This document shows positions 1 through 9,708 of a DNA stretch of 64,000 nt, one piece after another. The DNA comes from Crossaster papposus (Eukaryota; Echinodermata; Asteroidea; Velatida; Solasteridae). The notes beneath the pieces are model-generated. The model worked only from the letters and a program-made list of their open reading frames with translations. It had not been told where the DNA came from and made no database searches. The stretch is from contig JBAIAA010000738.1 of NCBI GenBank assembly GCA_037893245.1, forward strand, positions 186,001 to 250,000. Reading direction: 5' to 3'. How positions within the stretch are numbered: the first letter of the stretch is position 1; each line of letters starts with the position of its first letter. The position numbers and the translations under genes were made by a program.

Positions 1-55
1 TTATTTGTGGGCGGGGATTGTGTGCACAAACCTATGGCGAATTTGAAACGCGTGT

Positions 56-67
56 GTTAACGTTAAC
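56..67 (+). other. 12-bp palindrome GTTAACGTTAAC in divergent-type monomers
   Basis: The GTTAACGTTAAC of CATTTT-type monomers is a perfect 12-bp palindrome. It is shortened to GTTAACGTTAAAA or GTTAACGTTACAA in sister types, and to GTTAACGTTATAA in all domain-2 copies, which keep only the 6-bp GTTAAC and the 8-bp TAACGTTA. The adjacent ATTTTC-A-GAAAAT is a further 13-bp odd palindrome present in most copies. Confidence 0.8.
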
Positions 68-102
68 ATTTTCAGAAAATCGAAATAAAATACTAACAAA
101 GC

Positions 103-1694
103 ATGCCCCGGGTCAAATTGCTAATTTTGCCATTCCTGGAGGCCCCCCTATATCTCCTAACACCCAGCCCTTTCCAGGGGCATGCTTTCCTTCATGCCCT
201 TATTTGTGGGCGGGGATTGTGTGCACAAACCTATGGCGAATTTGAAACGCGTGTGTTAACGTTACAATTTTCAGAAAATCGAAATAAAATAGTAACAAAG
301 CATGCCCCGGGTCAAATTGCTAATGTTGCCATTCCTGGAGGCCCCCCTCTATCTCCTAACACCCAGCGCCTTCCCGGGGCATGCTTTCCTTCATGCCCTT
401 ATTTGTGGGCGGGGATTGTGTGCACAAACCTATGGCGAATTTGAAACGCGTGTGTTAACGTTAACATTTTCAGAAAATCGAAATAAAATACTAACAAAGC
501 ATGCCCCGGGTCAAATTGCTAATGTTGCCATTCCTGGAGGCCCCCCTCTATCTCCTAACACCCAGCTCCTTCCCGGGGCATGCTTTCCTTCATGCCCTTA
601 TTTGTGGGCGGGGATTGTGTGCACAAACCTATGGCGAATTTGAAACGCGTGTGTTAACGTTAACATTTTCAGAAAATCGAAATAAAATACTAACAAAGCA
701 TGCCCCGGGTCAAATTGCTAATTTTGCCATTCCTGGAGGCCCCCCTCTATCTCCTAACACCCAGCCCCTTCCCGGGACATGCTTTCCTTCATGCCCTTAT
801 TTGTGGGCGGGGATTGTGTGCACAAACCTATGGCGAATTTGAAACGCGTGTGTTAACGTTAACATTTTCAGAAAATCGAAATAAAATACTAACAAAGCAT
901 GCCCCGGGTCAAATTGCTAATTTTGCCATTCCTGGAGGCCCCCCTATATCTCCTAACACCCAGCCCCTTCCAGGGGCATGCTTTCCTTCATGCCCTTATT
1001 TGTGGGCGGGGATTGTGTGCACAAACCTATGGCGAATTTGAAACTCGTGTGTTAACGTTAATATTTTCAGAAAATCGAAATAAAATAGTAACAAAGCATG
1101 CCCCGGGTCAAATTGCTAATGTTGCCATTCCTGGAGGCCCCCCTCTATCTCCTAACACCCAGCGCCTTCCCGGGGCATGCTTTCCTTCATGCCCTTATTT
1201 GTGGGCGGGGATTGTGTGCACAAACCTATGGCGAATTTGAAACGCGTGTGTTAACGTTAACATTTTCAGAAAATCGAAATAAAATACTAACAAAGCATGC
1301 CCCGGGTCAAATTGCTAATGTTGCCATTCCTGGAGGCCCCCCTCTATCTCCTAACACCCAGCCCCTTCCCGGGGCATGCTTTCCTTCATGCCCTTATTTG
1401 TGGGCGGGGATTGTGTGCACAAACCTATGGCGAATTTGAAACGCGTGTGTTAACGTTAAAATTTTCAGAAAATCGAAATAAAATACTAACAAAGCATGCC
1501 CCGGGTCAAATTGCTAATTTTGCCATTCCTGGAGGCCCCCCTCTATCTCCTAACACCCAGCCCCTTCCCGGGGCATGCTTTCCTTCATGCCCTTATTTGT
1601 GGGCGGGGATTGTGTGCACAAACCTATGGCGAATTTGAAACGCGTGTGTTAACGTTAAAATTGTCAGAAAATCGAAATAAAATAGTAACAAAGC
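103..1694 (+). repeat. 4-mer higher-order repeat, 796-bp period, two copies
   Basis: Monomers beginning at 103, 302, 501 and 700 are echoed by those at 899, 1,098, 1,297 and 1,496. The first of each set has CCTATATCTCC, a CCAGGGG instead of CCCGGGG, and AAATAGTAAC. The second has TAATGTTGCC and CAGCGCCTTCC. The third has TAATGTTGCC again, and the fourth reverts to TAATTTTGCC. The copies are not identical: GTTACAATTTT versus GTTAATATTTT, and CAGCTCC versus CAGCCCC. This is therefore an older or partly converted duplication than the ones further right. Confidence 0.75.
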
Positions 1695-2618
1695 ATGCCC
1701 CGGGTCAAATTGCTAATTTTGCCATTCCTGGAGGCCCCCCTCTATCTCCTAAGACCCTGCCCCTTCCCGTGGCATGCTTTCCTTCATGCCCTTATTTGTG
1801 GGCGGGGATTGTGTGCACAAACCTATGGCGAATTTGAAACGCGTGTGTTTACGTTACAATTTTTAGAAAATCGAAATAAAATACTAACAAAGCATGCCCC
1901 GGGTCAAATTTCTAATTTTGCCATTCCTGGAGGCCCCCCTCTATCTCCTAACACCCAGCCCCTTCCCGGGGCATGCTTTCCTTCATGCCCTTATTTGTGG
2001 GCGGGGATTGTGTGCACAAACCTATGGGGAATTTGAAACGCGTGTGTTAACGTTACAATTTTCAGAGAATCGAAATAAAATACTAACAAAGCATGCCCCG
2101 GGTCAAATTGCTAATTTTGCCATTCCTGGAGGCCCCCCTCTATCTCCTAACACCCAGCCCCTTCCCGGAGCATGCTTTCCTTCATGCCCTTATTTGTGGG
2201 CGGGGATTGTGTGCACAAACCTATGGCGAATTTGAAACGCGTGTGTTAACGTTAACATTTTCAGAAAATCGAAATAAAATACTAACAAAGCATGCCCCGG
2301 GTCAAATTGCTAATGTTGCCATTCCTGGAGGCCCCCCTCTATCTCCTAACACCCAGCCCCTTCCCGGGGCATGCTTTCCTTCATGCCCTTATTTGTGGGC
2401 GGGGATTGTGTGCACAAACCTATGGCGAATTTGAAACGCGTGTGTTAACGTTAAAATTTTCAGAAAATCGAAATAAAATACTAACAAAGCATGCCCAGGG
2501 TCAAATTGCTAATTTTGCCATTCCTGGAGGCCCCCCTATATCTCCTAACACCCAGCCCCTTCCAGGGGCATGCTTTCCTTCATGCCCTTATTTGTGGGCG
2601 GGGATTGTGTGCACAAAC
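1695..2618 (+). repeat. Divergent monomers without clear higher-order partner
   Basis: There are about four and a half monomers. The one starting at 1,695 is among the most diverged intact copies: CTAAGACCCTGCCCC, CCCGTGGCATGC (breaking the inverted repeat), GTTTACGTTACAATTTTTAG. The next (1,894) has AAATTTCTAAT and TATGGGGAATTT. The monomer at 2,491 again shows CCTATATCTCC with CCAGGGG, linking it to the left-end 4-mer lineage. No gene or other element is visible. Confidence 0.8.
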
Positions 2619-4209
2619 CTATGGCGAATTTGAAACGTGTGTGTTAACGTTAACATTTTCAGAAAATCGAAATAAAATAGTAACAAAGCATGCCCCGGGT
2701 CAAATTGCTAATTTTGCCATTCCTGGAGGCCCCCCTATCTCCTAACACCCAGCGCCTTCCCAAGGCATGCTTTCCTTCATGCCCTTATTTGTGGGCGGGG
2801 ATTGTGTGCACAAACCTATGGCGAATTTGAAACGCGTGTGTTAACGTTACAATTTTCAGAAAATCGAAATAAAATACTAACAAAGCATGCCCCGGGTCAA
2901 ATTGCTAATTTTGCCATTCCTGGAGGCCCCCCCTATCTCCTAACACCCAGCCCCTTCTCGGGGCATGCTTTCCTTCATGCCCTTATTTGTGGGCGGGAAT
3001 TGTGTGCACAAACCTATGGCGAATTTGAAACGCGTGTGTTAACGTTAAAATTTTCAGAAAATCGAAATAAAATACTAACAAAGCATGCCCCAGGTCAAAT
3101 TGCTAATTTTGCCATTCCTGGAGGCCCCCCTCTATCTCCTAACACCCAGCCCCTTCCCGGGGCATGCTTTCCTTCATGCCCTTATTTGTGGGCGGGGATT
3201 GTGTGCACAAACCTATGGCGAATTTGAAACGCGTGTGTTAACGTTAACATTTTCAGAAAATCAAAATAAAATACTAACAAAGCATGCCCCGGGTCACATT
3301 TTGCTAATTTTGCCATTCCTGGAGGCCCCCCTCTATCTCCTAACACCCAGCCCCTTCCCGGGGCATGCTTTCCTTCATGCCCTTATTTGTGGGCGGGGAT
3401 TGTGTGCACAAACCTATGGCGAAATTGAAACGCTTGTGTTAACGTTAACATTTTCAGAAAATCGAAATAAAATACTAACAAAGCATGCCCCGGGTCAAAT
3501 TGCTAATTTTGCCATTCCTGGAGGCCCCCCTCTATCTCCTAACACCCAGCCCCTTCCCGGGGCATGCTTTCCTTCATGCCCTTATTTGTGGGCGGGGATT
3601 GTGTGCACAAACCTATGGCGAATTTGAAACGCGTGTGTTAACGTTACAATTTTCAGAAAATCGAAATAAAATACTAACAAAGCATGCCCCGGTACAAATT
3701 GCTAATTTTGCTATTCCTGGAGGCCCCCCTCTATCTCCTAACACCCAGCCCCTTCCCGGGGCATGCTTTCCTTCTTGCCCTTATTTGTGGGCGGGGACTG
3801 TGTGCACAAACCTATGGCGAATTTGAAACGCGTGTGTTAACGTTAAAATTTTCAGAGAATCGAAATAAAATACTAATAAAGCATGCCCCGGGTCAAATTG
3901 CTAATTTTGCCATTCCTGGAGGCCCCCCTCTATCTCCTAACACCCAGCCCCTTCCCGGGGCATGCTTTCCTTCATGCCCTTATTTGTGGGCGGGGATTGT
4001 GTGCACAAACCTATGGCGAATTTGAAACGCGTGTGTTAACGTTAACATTTTCAGAAAATCGAAATAAAATACTAACAAAGCATGCCCCGGGTCAAATTGC
4101 TAATTTTGCCATTCCTGGAGGCCCCCCTCTATCTCCTAATACCCAGCCCCTGCCCGGGGCATGCTTTCCTTCATGCCCTTATTTGTGGGCGGGGATTGTG
4201 TGCACAAAG
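2619..4209 (+). repeat. 8-mer segmental duplication, copy 1 (1,591 bp)
   Basis: This block of eight monomers recurs immediately downstream at an offset of exactly 1,591 bp. The period is one short of 8x199 because the unit contains a 2-bp deletion (CCCCCCTATCTCC near 2,728), a net 1-bp deletion (C7 TATCTCC near 2,930) and a 2-bp insertion (GGGTCACATTTTGC near 3,297). All of these reappear in copy 2. So do single-base variants such as GGGCGGGAATTG, ATCAAAATAAA, CCGGTACAAATT, TTCTTGCCC, GGGGACTG and ACTAATAAAG. The left limit is set by the mismatch 2,618 C versus 4,209 G. Confidence 0.93.
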
Positions 4210-5800
4210 CTATGGCGAATTTGAAACGTGTGTGTTAACGTTAACATTTTCAGAAAATCGAAATAAAATAGTAACAAAGCATGCCCCGGGTCAAATTGCT
4301 AATTTTGCCATTCCTGGAGGCCCCCCTATCTCCTAACACCCAGCGCCTTCCCAAGGCATGCTTTCCTTCATGCCCTTATTTGTGGGCGGGGATTGTGTGC
4401 ACAAACCTATGGCGAATTTGAAACGCGTGTGTTAACGTTACAATTTTCAGAAAATCGAAATAAAATACTAACAAAGCATGCCCCGGGTCAAATTGCTAAT
4501 TTTGCCATTCCTGGAGGCCCCCCCTATCTCCTAACACCCAGCCCCTTCTCGGGGCATGCTTTCCTTCATGCCCTTATTTGTGGGCGGGAATTGTGTGCAC
4601 AAACCTATGGCGAATTTGAAACGCGTGTGTTAACGTTAAAATTTTCAGAAAATCGAAATAAAATACTAACAAAGCATGCCCCAGGTCAAATTGCTAATTT
4701 TGCCATTCCTGGAGGCCCCCCTCTATCTCCTAACACCCAGCCCCTTCCCGGGGCATGCTTTCCTTCATGCCCTTATTTGTGGGCGGGGATTGTGTGCACA
4801 AACCTATGGCGAATTTGAAACGCGTGTGTTAACGTTAACATTTTCAGAAAATCAAAATAAAATACTAACAAAGCATGCCCCGGGTCACATTTTGCTAATT
4901 TTGCCATTCCTGGAGGCCCCCCTCTATCTCCTAACACCCAGCCCCTTCCCGGGGCATGCTTTCCTTCATGCCCTTATTTGTGGGCGGGGATTGTGTGCAC
5001 AAACCTATGGCGAAATTGAAACGCTTGTGTTAACGTTAACATTTTCAGAAAATCGAAATAAAATACTAACAAAGCATGCCCCGGGTCAAATTGCTAATTT
5101 TGCCATTCCTGGAGGCCCCCCTCTATCTCCTAACACCCAGCCCCTTCCCGGGGCATGCTTTCCTTCATGCCCTTATTTGTGGGCGGGGATTGTGTGCACA
5201 AACCTATGGCGAATTTGAAACGCGTGTGTTAACGTTACAATTTTCAGAAAATCGAAATAAAATACTAACAAAGCATGCCCCGGTACAAATTGCTAATTTT
5301 GCTATTCCTGGAGGCCCCCCTCTATCTCCTAACACCCAGCCCCTTCCCGGGGCATGCTTTCCTTCTTGCCCTTATTTGTGGGCGGGGACTGTGTGCACAA
5401 ACCTATGGCGAATTTGAAACGCGTGTGTTAACGTTAAAATTTTCAGAGAATCGAAATAAAATACTAATAAAGCATGCCCCGGGTCAAATTGCTAATTTTG
5501 CCATTCCTGGAGGCCCCCCTCTATCTCCTAACACCCAGCCCCTTCCCGGGGCATGCTTTCCTTCATGCCCTTATTTGTGGGCGGGGATTGTGTGCACAAA
5601 CCTATGGCGAATTTGAAACGCGTGTGTTAACGTTAACATTTTCAGAAAATCGAAATAAAATACTAACAAAGCATGCCCCGGGTCAAATTGCTAATTTTGC
5701 CATTCCTGGAGGCCCCCCTCTATCTCCTAATACCCAGCCCCTGCCCGGGGCATGCTTTCCTTCATGCCCTTATTTGTGGGCGGGGATTGTGTGCACAAAG
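4210..5800 (+). repeat. 8-mer segmental duplication, copy 2 (1,591 bp)
   Basis: This is the second copy of the eight-monomer block. Identity at offset 1,591 continues to 5,819, where GAAACGCG differs from GAAACGTG at 4,229, giving about 1.6 kb of apparently perfect identity. Every private variant of copy 1 that I checked is present. The lack of differences, in a domain where neighbouring monomers differ at several sites, points to a recent unequal exchange or replication-slippage event in units of eight monomers. Confidence 0.93.
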
Positions 5801-6799
5801 CTATGGCGAATTTGAAACGCGTGTGTTAACGTTAAACTTTTCAGAAAATCGAAATAAAATACTAAAAAAGCATGCCCCGGGTCAAATTGCTAATTTTGCG
5901 ATTCCTGGAGGCCCCCCTCTATCTCCTAACACCCAGCCCCTTCCCGGGGCATGCTTTCCTTCATGCCCTTATTTGTGGGCGGGGATTGTGTGCACAAACC
6001 TATGGCGAATTTGAAACGCGTGTGTTAACGTTAAAATGTTCAGAAAATCGAAATAAAATACTAACAAAGCATGCCCCGGGTCAAATTGCTAATTTTGCCA
6101 TTCCTGGAGGCCCCCCTCTATCTCCTAACACCCAGCCCCTTCCCGGGGCATGCTTTCCTTCATGCCCTTATTTGTGGGCGGGGATTGTGTGCACAAACCT
6201 ATGGCGAATTTGAAACGTGTGTGTTAACGTTAACATTTTCAGAAAATCGAAATAAAATAGTAACAAAGCATGCCCCGGGTCAAATTGCTAATTTTGCCAT
6301 TCCTGGAGGCCCCCCTCTATCTCCTAACACCCAGCCCCTTCCCGGGGCATGCTTTCCTTCATGCCCTTATTTGTGGGCGGGGATTGTGTGCACAAACCTA
6401 TGGCGAATTTGAAAGGCGTGTGTTAACGTTAAAATGTTCAGAAAATCGAAATAAAATACTAACAAAGCATGCCCGGGTCAAATTGCTAATTTTGCCATTC
6501 CTGGAGGCCCCCCTCTATCTCCTAACACCCAGCCCCTTCCCGGGGCATGCTTTCCTTCATGCCCTTATTTGTGGGCGGGGATTGTGTGCACAAACCTATG
6601 GCGAATTTGAAACGCGTGTGTTAACGTTAACATTTTCAGAAAATCGAAATAAAATACTAACAAAGCATGCCCCGGGTCAAATTGCTAATTTTGCCATTCC
6701 TGGAGGCCCCCCTCTATCTCCTAACACCCAGCCCCTTCCCGGGGCATGCTTTCCTTCATGCCCTTATTTGTGGGCGGGGATTGTGTGCACAAACCTATG
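5801..6799 (+). repeat. Divergent monomers between the 8-mer pair and the cassette region
   Basis: There are five monomers. That at 5,673-5,871 ends with GTTAAACTTTTC and ACTAAAAAAGC. The next (5,872) has TTTTGCGATTCC and GTTAAAATGTTC. The monomer at 6,467-6,478 has the 1-bp-shortened GCATGCCCGGG, making it 198 bp. The same shortening reappears in monomers at 17,408, 19,992 and 20,985 but is accompanied there by a second deletion. No gene or unique sequence is present. Confidence 0.8.
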
Positions 6800-7860
6800 G
6801 CGAATTTGAAACGCGCGTGTTAACGTTAACATTTTCAGAAAATTGAAATAAAATACTAACAAAGCATGCCCCGGGTCAAATTGCAAATGTTGCCATTCCT
6901 GGAGGCCCCCCTCTATCTCCTAACACCCAGCCCCTTCCCGGGGCATGCTTTCCTTCATGCCCTTATTTGTGGGCGGGGATTGTGTGCACAAACCTATGGC
7001 GAATTTGAAACGCGTGTGTTAACGTTAACATTTTCAGAAAATCGAAATAAAATACTAACAAAGCATGCCCCGGGTCAAATTGCTAATTTTGCCATTCCTG
7101 GAGGCCCCCCTCTATCTCCTAACACCCAGCCCCTTCCCGGGGCATGCTTTCCTTCATGCCCTTATTTGTGGGCGGGGATTGTGTGCACAAACCTATGGCG
7201 AATTTGAAACGCGTGTGTTAACGTTAACATTTTCAGAAAATCGAAATAAAATACTAACAAAGCATGCCCCGGGTCAAATTGCTAATTTTGCCATTCCTGG
7301 AGGCCCCCCTCTATCTTCTAACACCCAGCCCCTTCCCGGGGCATGCTTTCCTTCATGCCCTTATTTGTGGGCGGGGATTGTGTGCACAAACCTATGGCGA
7401 ATTTGAAACGCGTGTGTTAACGTTAAAATTTTCAGAAAATCGAAATAAAATACTAACAAAGCATGCCCCGGGTCAAATTGCTAATTTTGCCATTCCTGGA
7501 GGCCCCGCTCTATCTCCTACCACCCAGCCCCTTCCCGGGGCATGCTTTCCTTCATGCCCTTATTTGTGGGCGGGGATTGTGTGCACAAACCTATGGCGAA
7601 TTTGAAAGGCGTGTGTTAACGTTAACATTTTCAGAAAATCGAAATAAAATACTAACAAAGCATGCCCCGGGTCAAATTGCTAATTTTGCCATTCCTGGAG
7701 GCCTCCCTCTATCTCCTAACACCCAGCCCCTTCCCGGGGCATGCTTTCCTTCATGCCCTTATTTGTGGGCGGGGATTGTGTGCACAAACCTATGGCGATT
7801 TTGAAAGGCGTGTGTTAACGTTAACATTTTCCGGAAATCGAAATAAAATACTAACAAAGC
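6800..7860 (+). repeat. Five-monomer cassette (GCAAATGTT ... GGCCTCC), first occurrence
   Basis: Monomers at 6,866, 7,065, 7,264, 7,463 and 7,662 form an ordered cassette. The first has GCAAATGTTGCC preceded by ACGCGCGTG, two near-consensus copies follow, then one with CCTACCACCC, then one with GGAGGCCTCC followed by GCGATTTTGAAAGG. The same order occurs at 10,845-11,839 (offset 3,979) and 14,426-15,420 (offset 3,581 more). This copy has private changes (GAAATTGAAATA at 6,841, TATCTTCTAAC near 7,317, GGCCCCGCTC at 7,507, TTCCGGAAATC near 7,832). The later copies therefore resemble each other more than this one. Confidence 0.85.
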
Positions 7861-8257
7861 ATGCCCCGGGTCAAATTGCTAATTTTGCCATTCCTGGAGG
7901 CCCCCCTCTATCTCCTAACACCCAGCCCCTTCCCGGGGCATGCTTTCCTTCATGCCCTTATTTGTGGGCGGGATTGTGTGCACAAACCTATGGCGAATTT
8001 GAAACGCGTGTGTTAAAGTTAAAATGTTCAGAAAATCGAAATAAAATACTAACAAAGCATGCCCCGGGTCAAATTGCTAATTTTGCCATTCCTGGAGGCC
8101 CCCCTCTATCTCCTAACACCCAGCCCCTTCCCGGGGCACGCTTTCCTTCATGCCCTTATTTGTGGGCGGGGATTGTGTGCACAAACCTATGGCGAATTTG
8201 AAACGCGTGTGTTAACGTTAAAATGTTCAGAAAATCGAAATAAAATACTAACAAAGC
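7861..8257 (+). repeat. Short-monomer marker pair (GGGCGGGATT + TTAAAGTTAAAATG), first occurrence
   Basis: A 198-bp monomer with GGGCGGGATTG (one G lost, near 7,971) is followed by GTGTTAAAGTTAAAATG and a monomer usually carrying GGGGCACGC. The deletion recurs with the same neighbours near 12,746, 16,326, 18,911, 22,090 and 22,886. At 22,179 the following monomer instead has GGGGCATGC and GGCCCTCCTC. The six co-inherited copies show that this pair has been duplicated as a block and is a good lineage tag for reconstructing the array's history. Confidence 0.88.
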
Positions 8258-9708
8258 ATGCCCCGGGTCAAATTGCTAATTTTGCCATTCCTGGAGGCCC
8301 CCTTCTATCTCCTAACACCCAGCCCCTTCCCGGGGCATGCTTTCCTTCATGCCCTTATTTGTGGGCGGGGATTGTGTGCACAAACCTATGGCGAATTTGA
8401 AACGCGTGTGTTAACGTTAACATTTTCAGAAAATCGAAATAAAATACTAACAGAGCATGCCCCGGGTCAAATTGCTAATTTTGCCATTCCTGGAGGCCCC
8501 CCTCTATCTCCTAACACCCAGCCCCTTCCCGGGGCATGCTTTCCTTCATGCCCTTATTTGTGGGCGGGAATTGTGTGCACAAACCTATGGCGAATTTGAA
8601 ACGCGTGTGTTAACGTTAAAATGTTCAGAAAATCGAAATAAAATACTAACAAAGCATGCCCCGGGTCAAATTGCTAATTTTGCCATTCCTGGAGGCCCCC
8701 CTCTATCTCCTAACACCCAACCCCTTCCCGGGGCATGCTTTCCTTCATGCCCTTATTTGTGGGCGGGGATTGTGTGCACAAACCTATGGCGAATTTGAAA
8801 CGCGTGTGTTAACGTTAAAATGTTCAGAAAATCGAAATAAAATACTAACAAAGCATGCCCCGGGTCAAATTGCTAATTTTGCCATTCCTGGAGGCCCCCC
8901 TCTATCTCCTAACACCCAGCCCTTTCCCGGGGCATGCTTTCCTTCATGCCCTTATTTGTGGGCGTGGATTGTGTGCACAAACCTATGGCGAATTTGAAAC
9001 GCGTGTGTTAACGTTAACATTCTCAGAAAATCGAAATAAAATACTAACAAAGCATGCCCCGGGTCAAATTGCTAATTTTGCCATTCCTGGAGGCCCCCCT
9101 CTATCTCCTAACACCCAGCCCCTTCCCGGGGCATGCTTTCCTTCATGCCCTTATTTGTGGGCGGGGATTGTGTGCACAAACCTATGGCGAATTTGAAACG
9201 CGCGTGTTAACGTTAACATTTTCAGAAAATCGAAATAAAATACTAACAAAGCATGCCCCGGGTCAAATTGCTAATTTTGCCATTCCTGGAGGCCCCCCTC
9301 TATCTCCTAACACCCAGCCCCTTCCCGGGGCATGCTTTCCTTCATGCCCTTATTTGTGGGCGGGGATTGTGTGCACAAACCTATGGCGAATTTGAAACGC
9401 GTGTGTTAACGTTAAAATGTTCAGAAAATCGAAATAAAATACTAACAAAGCATGCCCCGGGTCAAATTGCTAATTTTGCCATTCCTGGAGGCCCCCCTCT
9501 ATCTCCTAACACCCAGCCCCTTCCCGGGGCATGCTTTCCTTCATGCCCTTATTTGTGGGCGGGGATTGTGTGCACAAACCTATGGCGAATTTGAAACGCG
9601 TGTGTTAACGTTAAAATTTTCAGAAAATCGAAATAAAATACTAACAAAGCATGCCCCGGGTCAAATTGCTAATTTTGCCATTCCTGGAGGCCCCCCTCTA
9701 TCTCCTAT
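8258..9708 (+). repeat. Divergent monomers, no clear higher-order unit
   Basis: There are about seven monomers alternating between the GTTAAAATGTT and GTTAACATTTT (or GTTAACATTCTC) forms. Private changes include AACAGAGCATG near 8,452, GGGCGGGAATTG near 8,570, CACCCAACCCC near 8,720 and GGGCGTGGATT near 8,965. The CTATCACCC change at 9,708 marks where the 18-mer homology begins. Nothing other than the repeat is visible. Confidence 0.8.
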
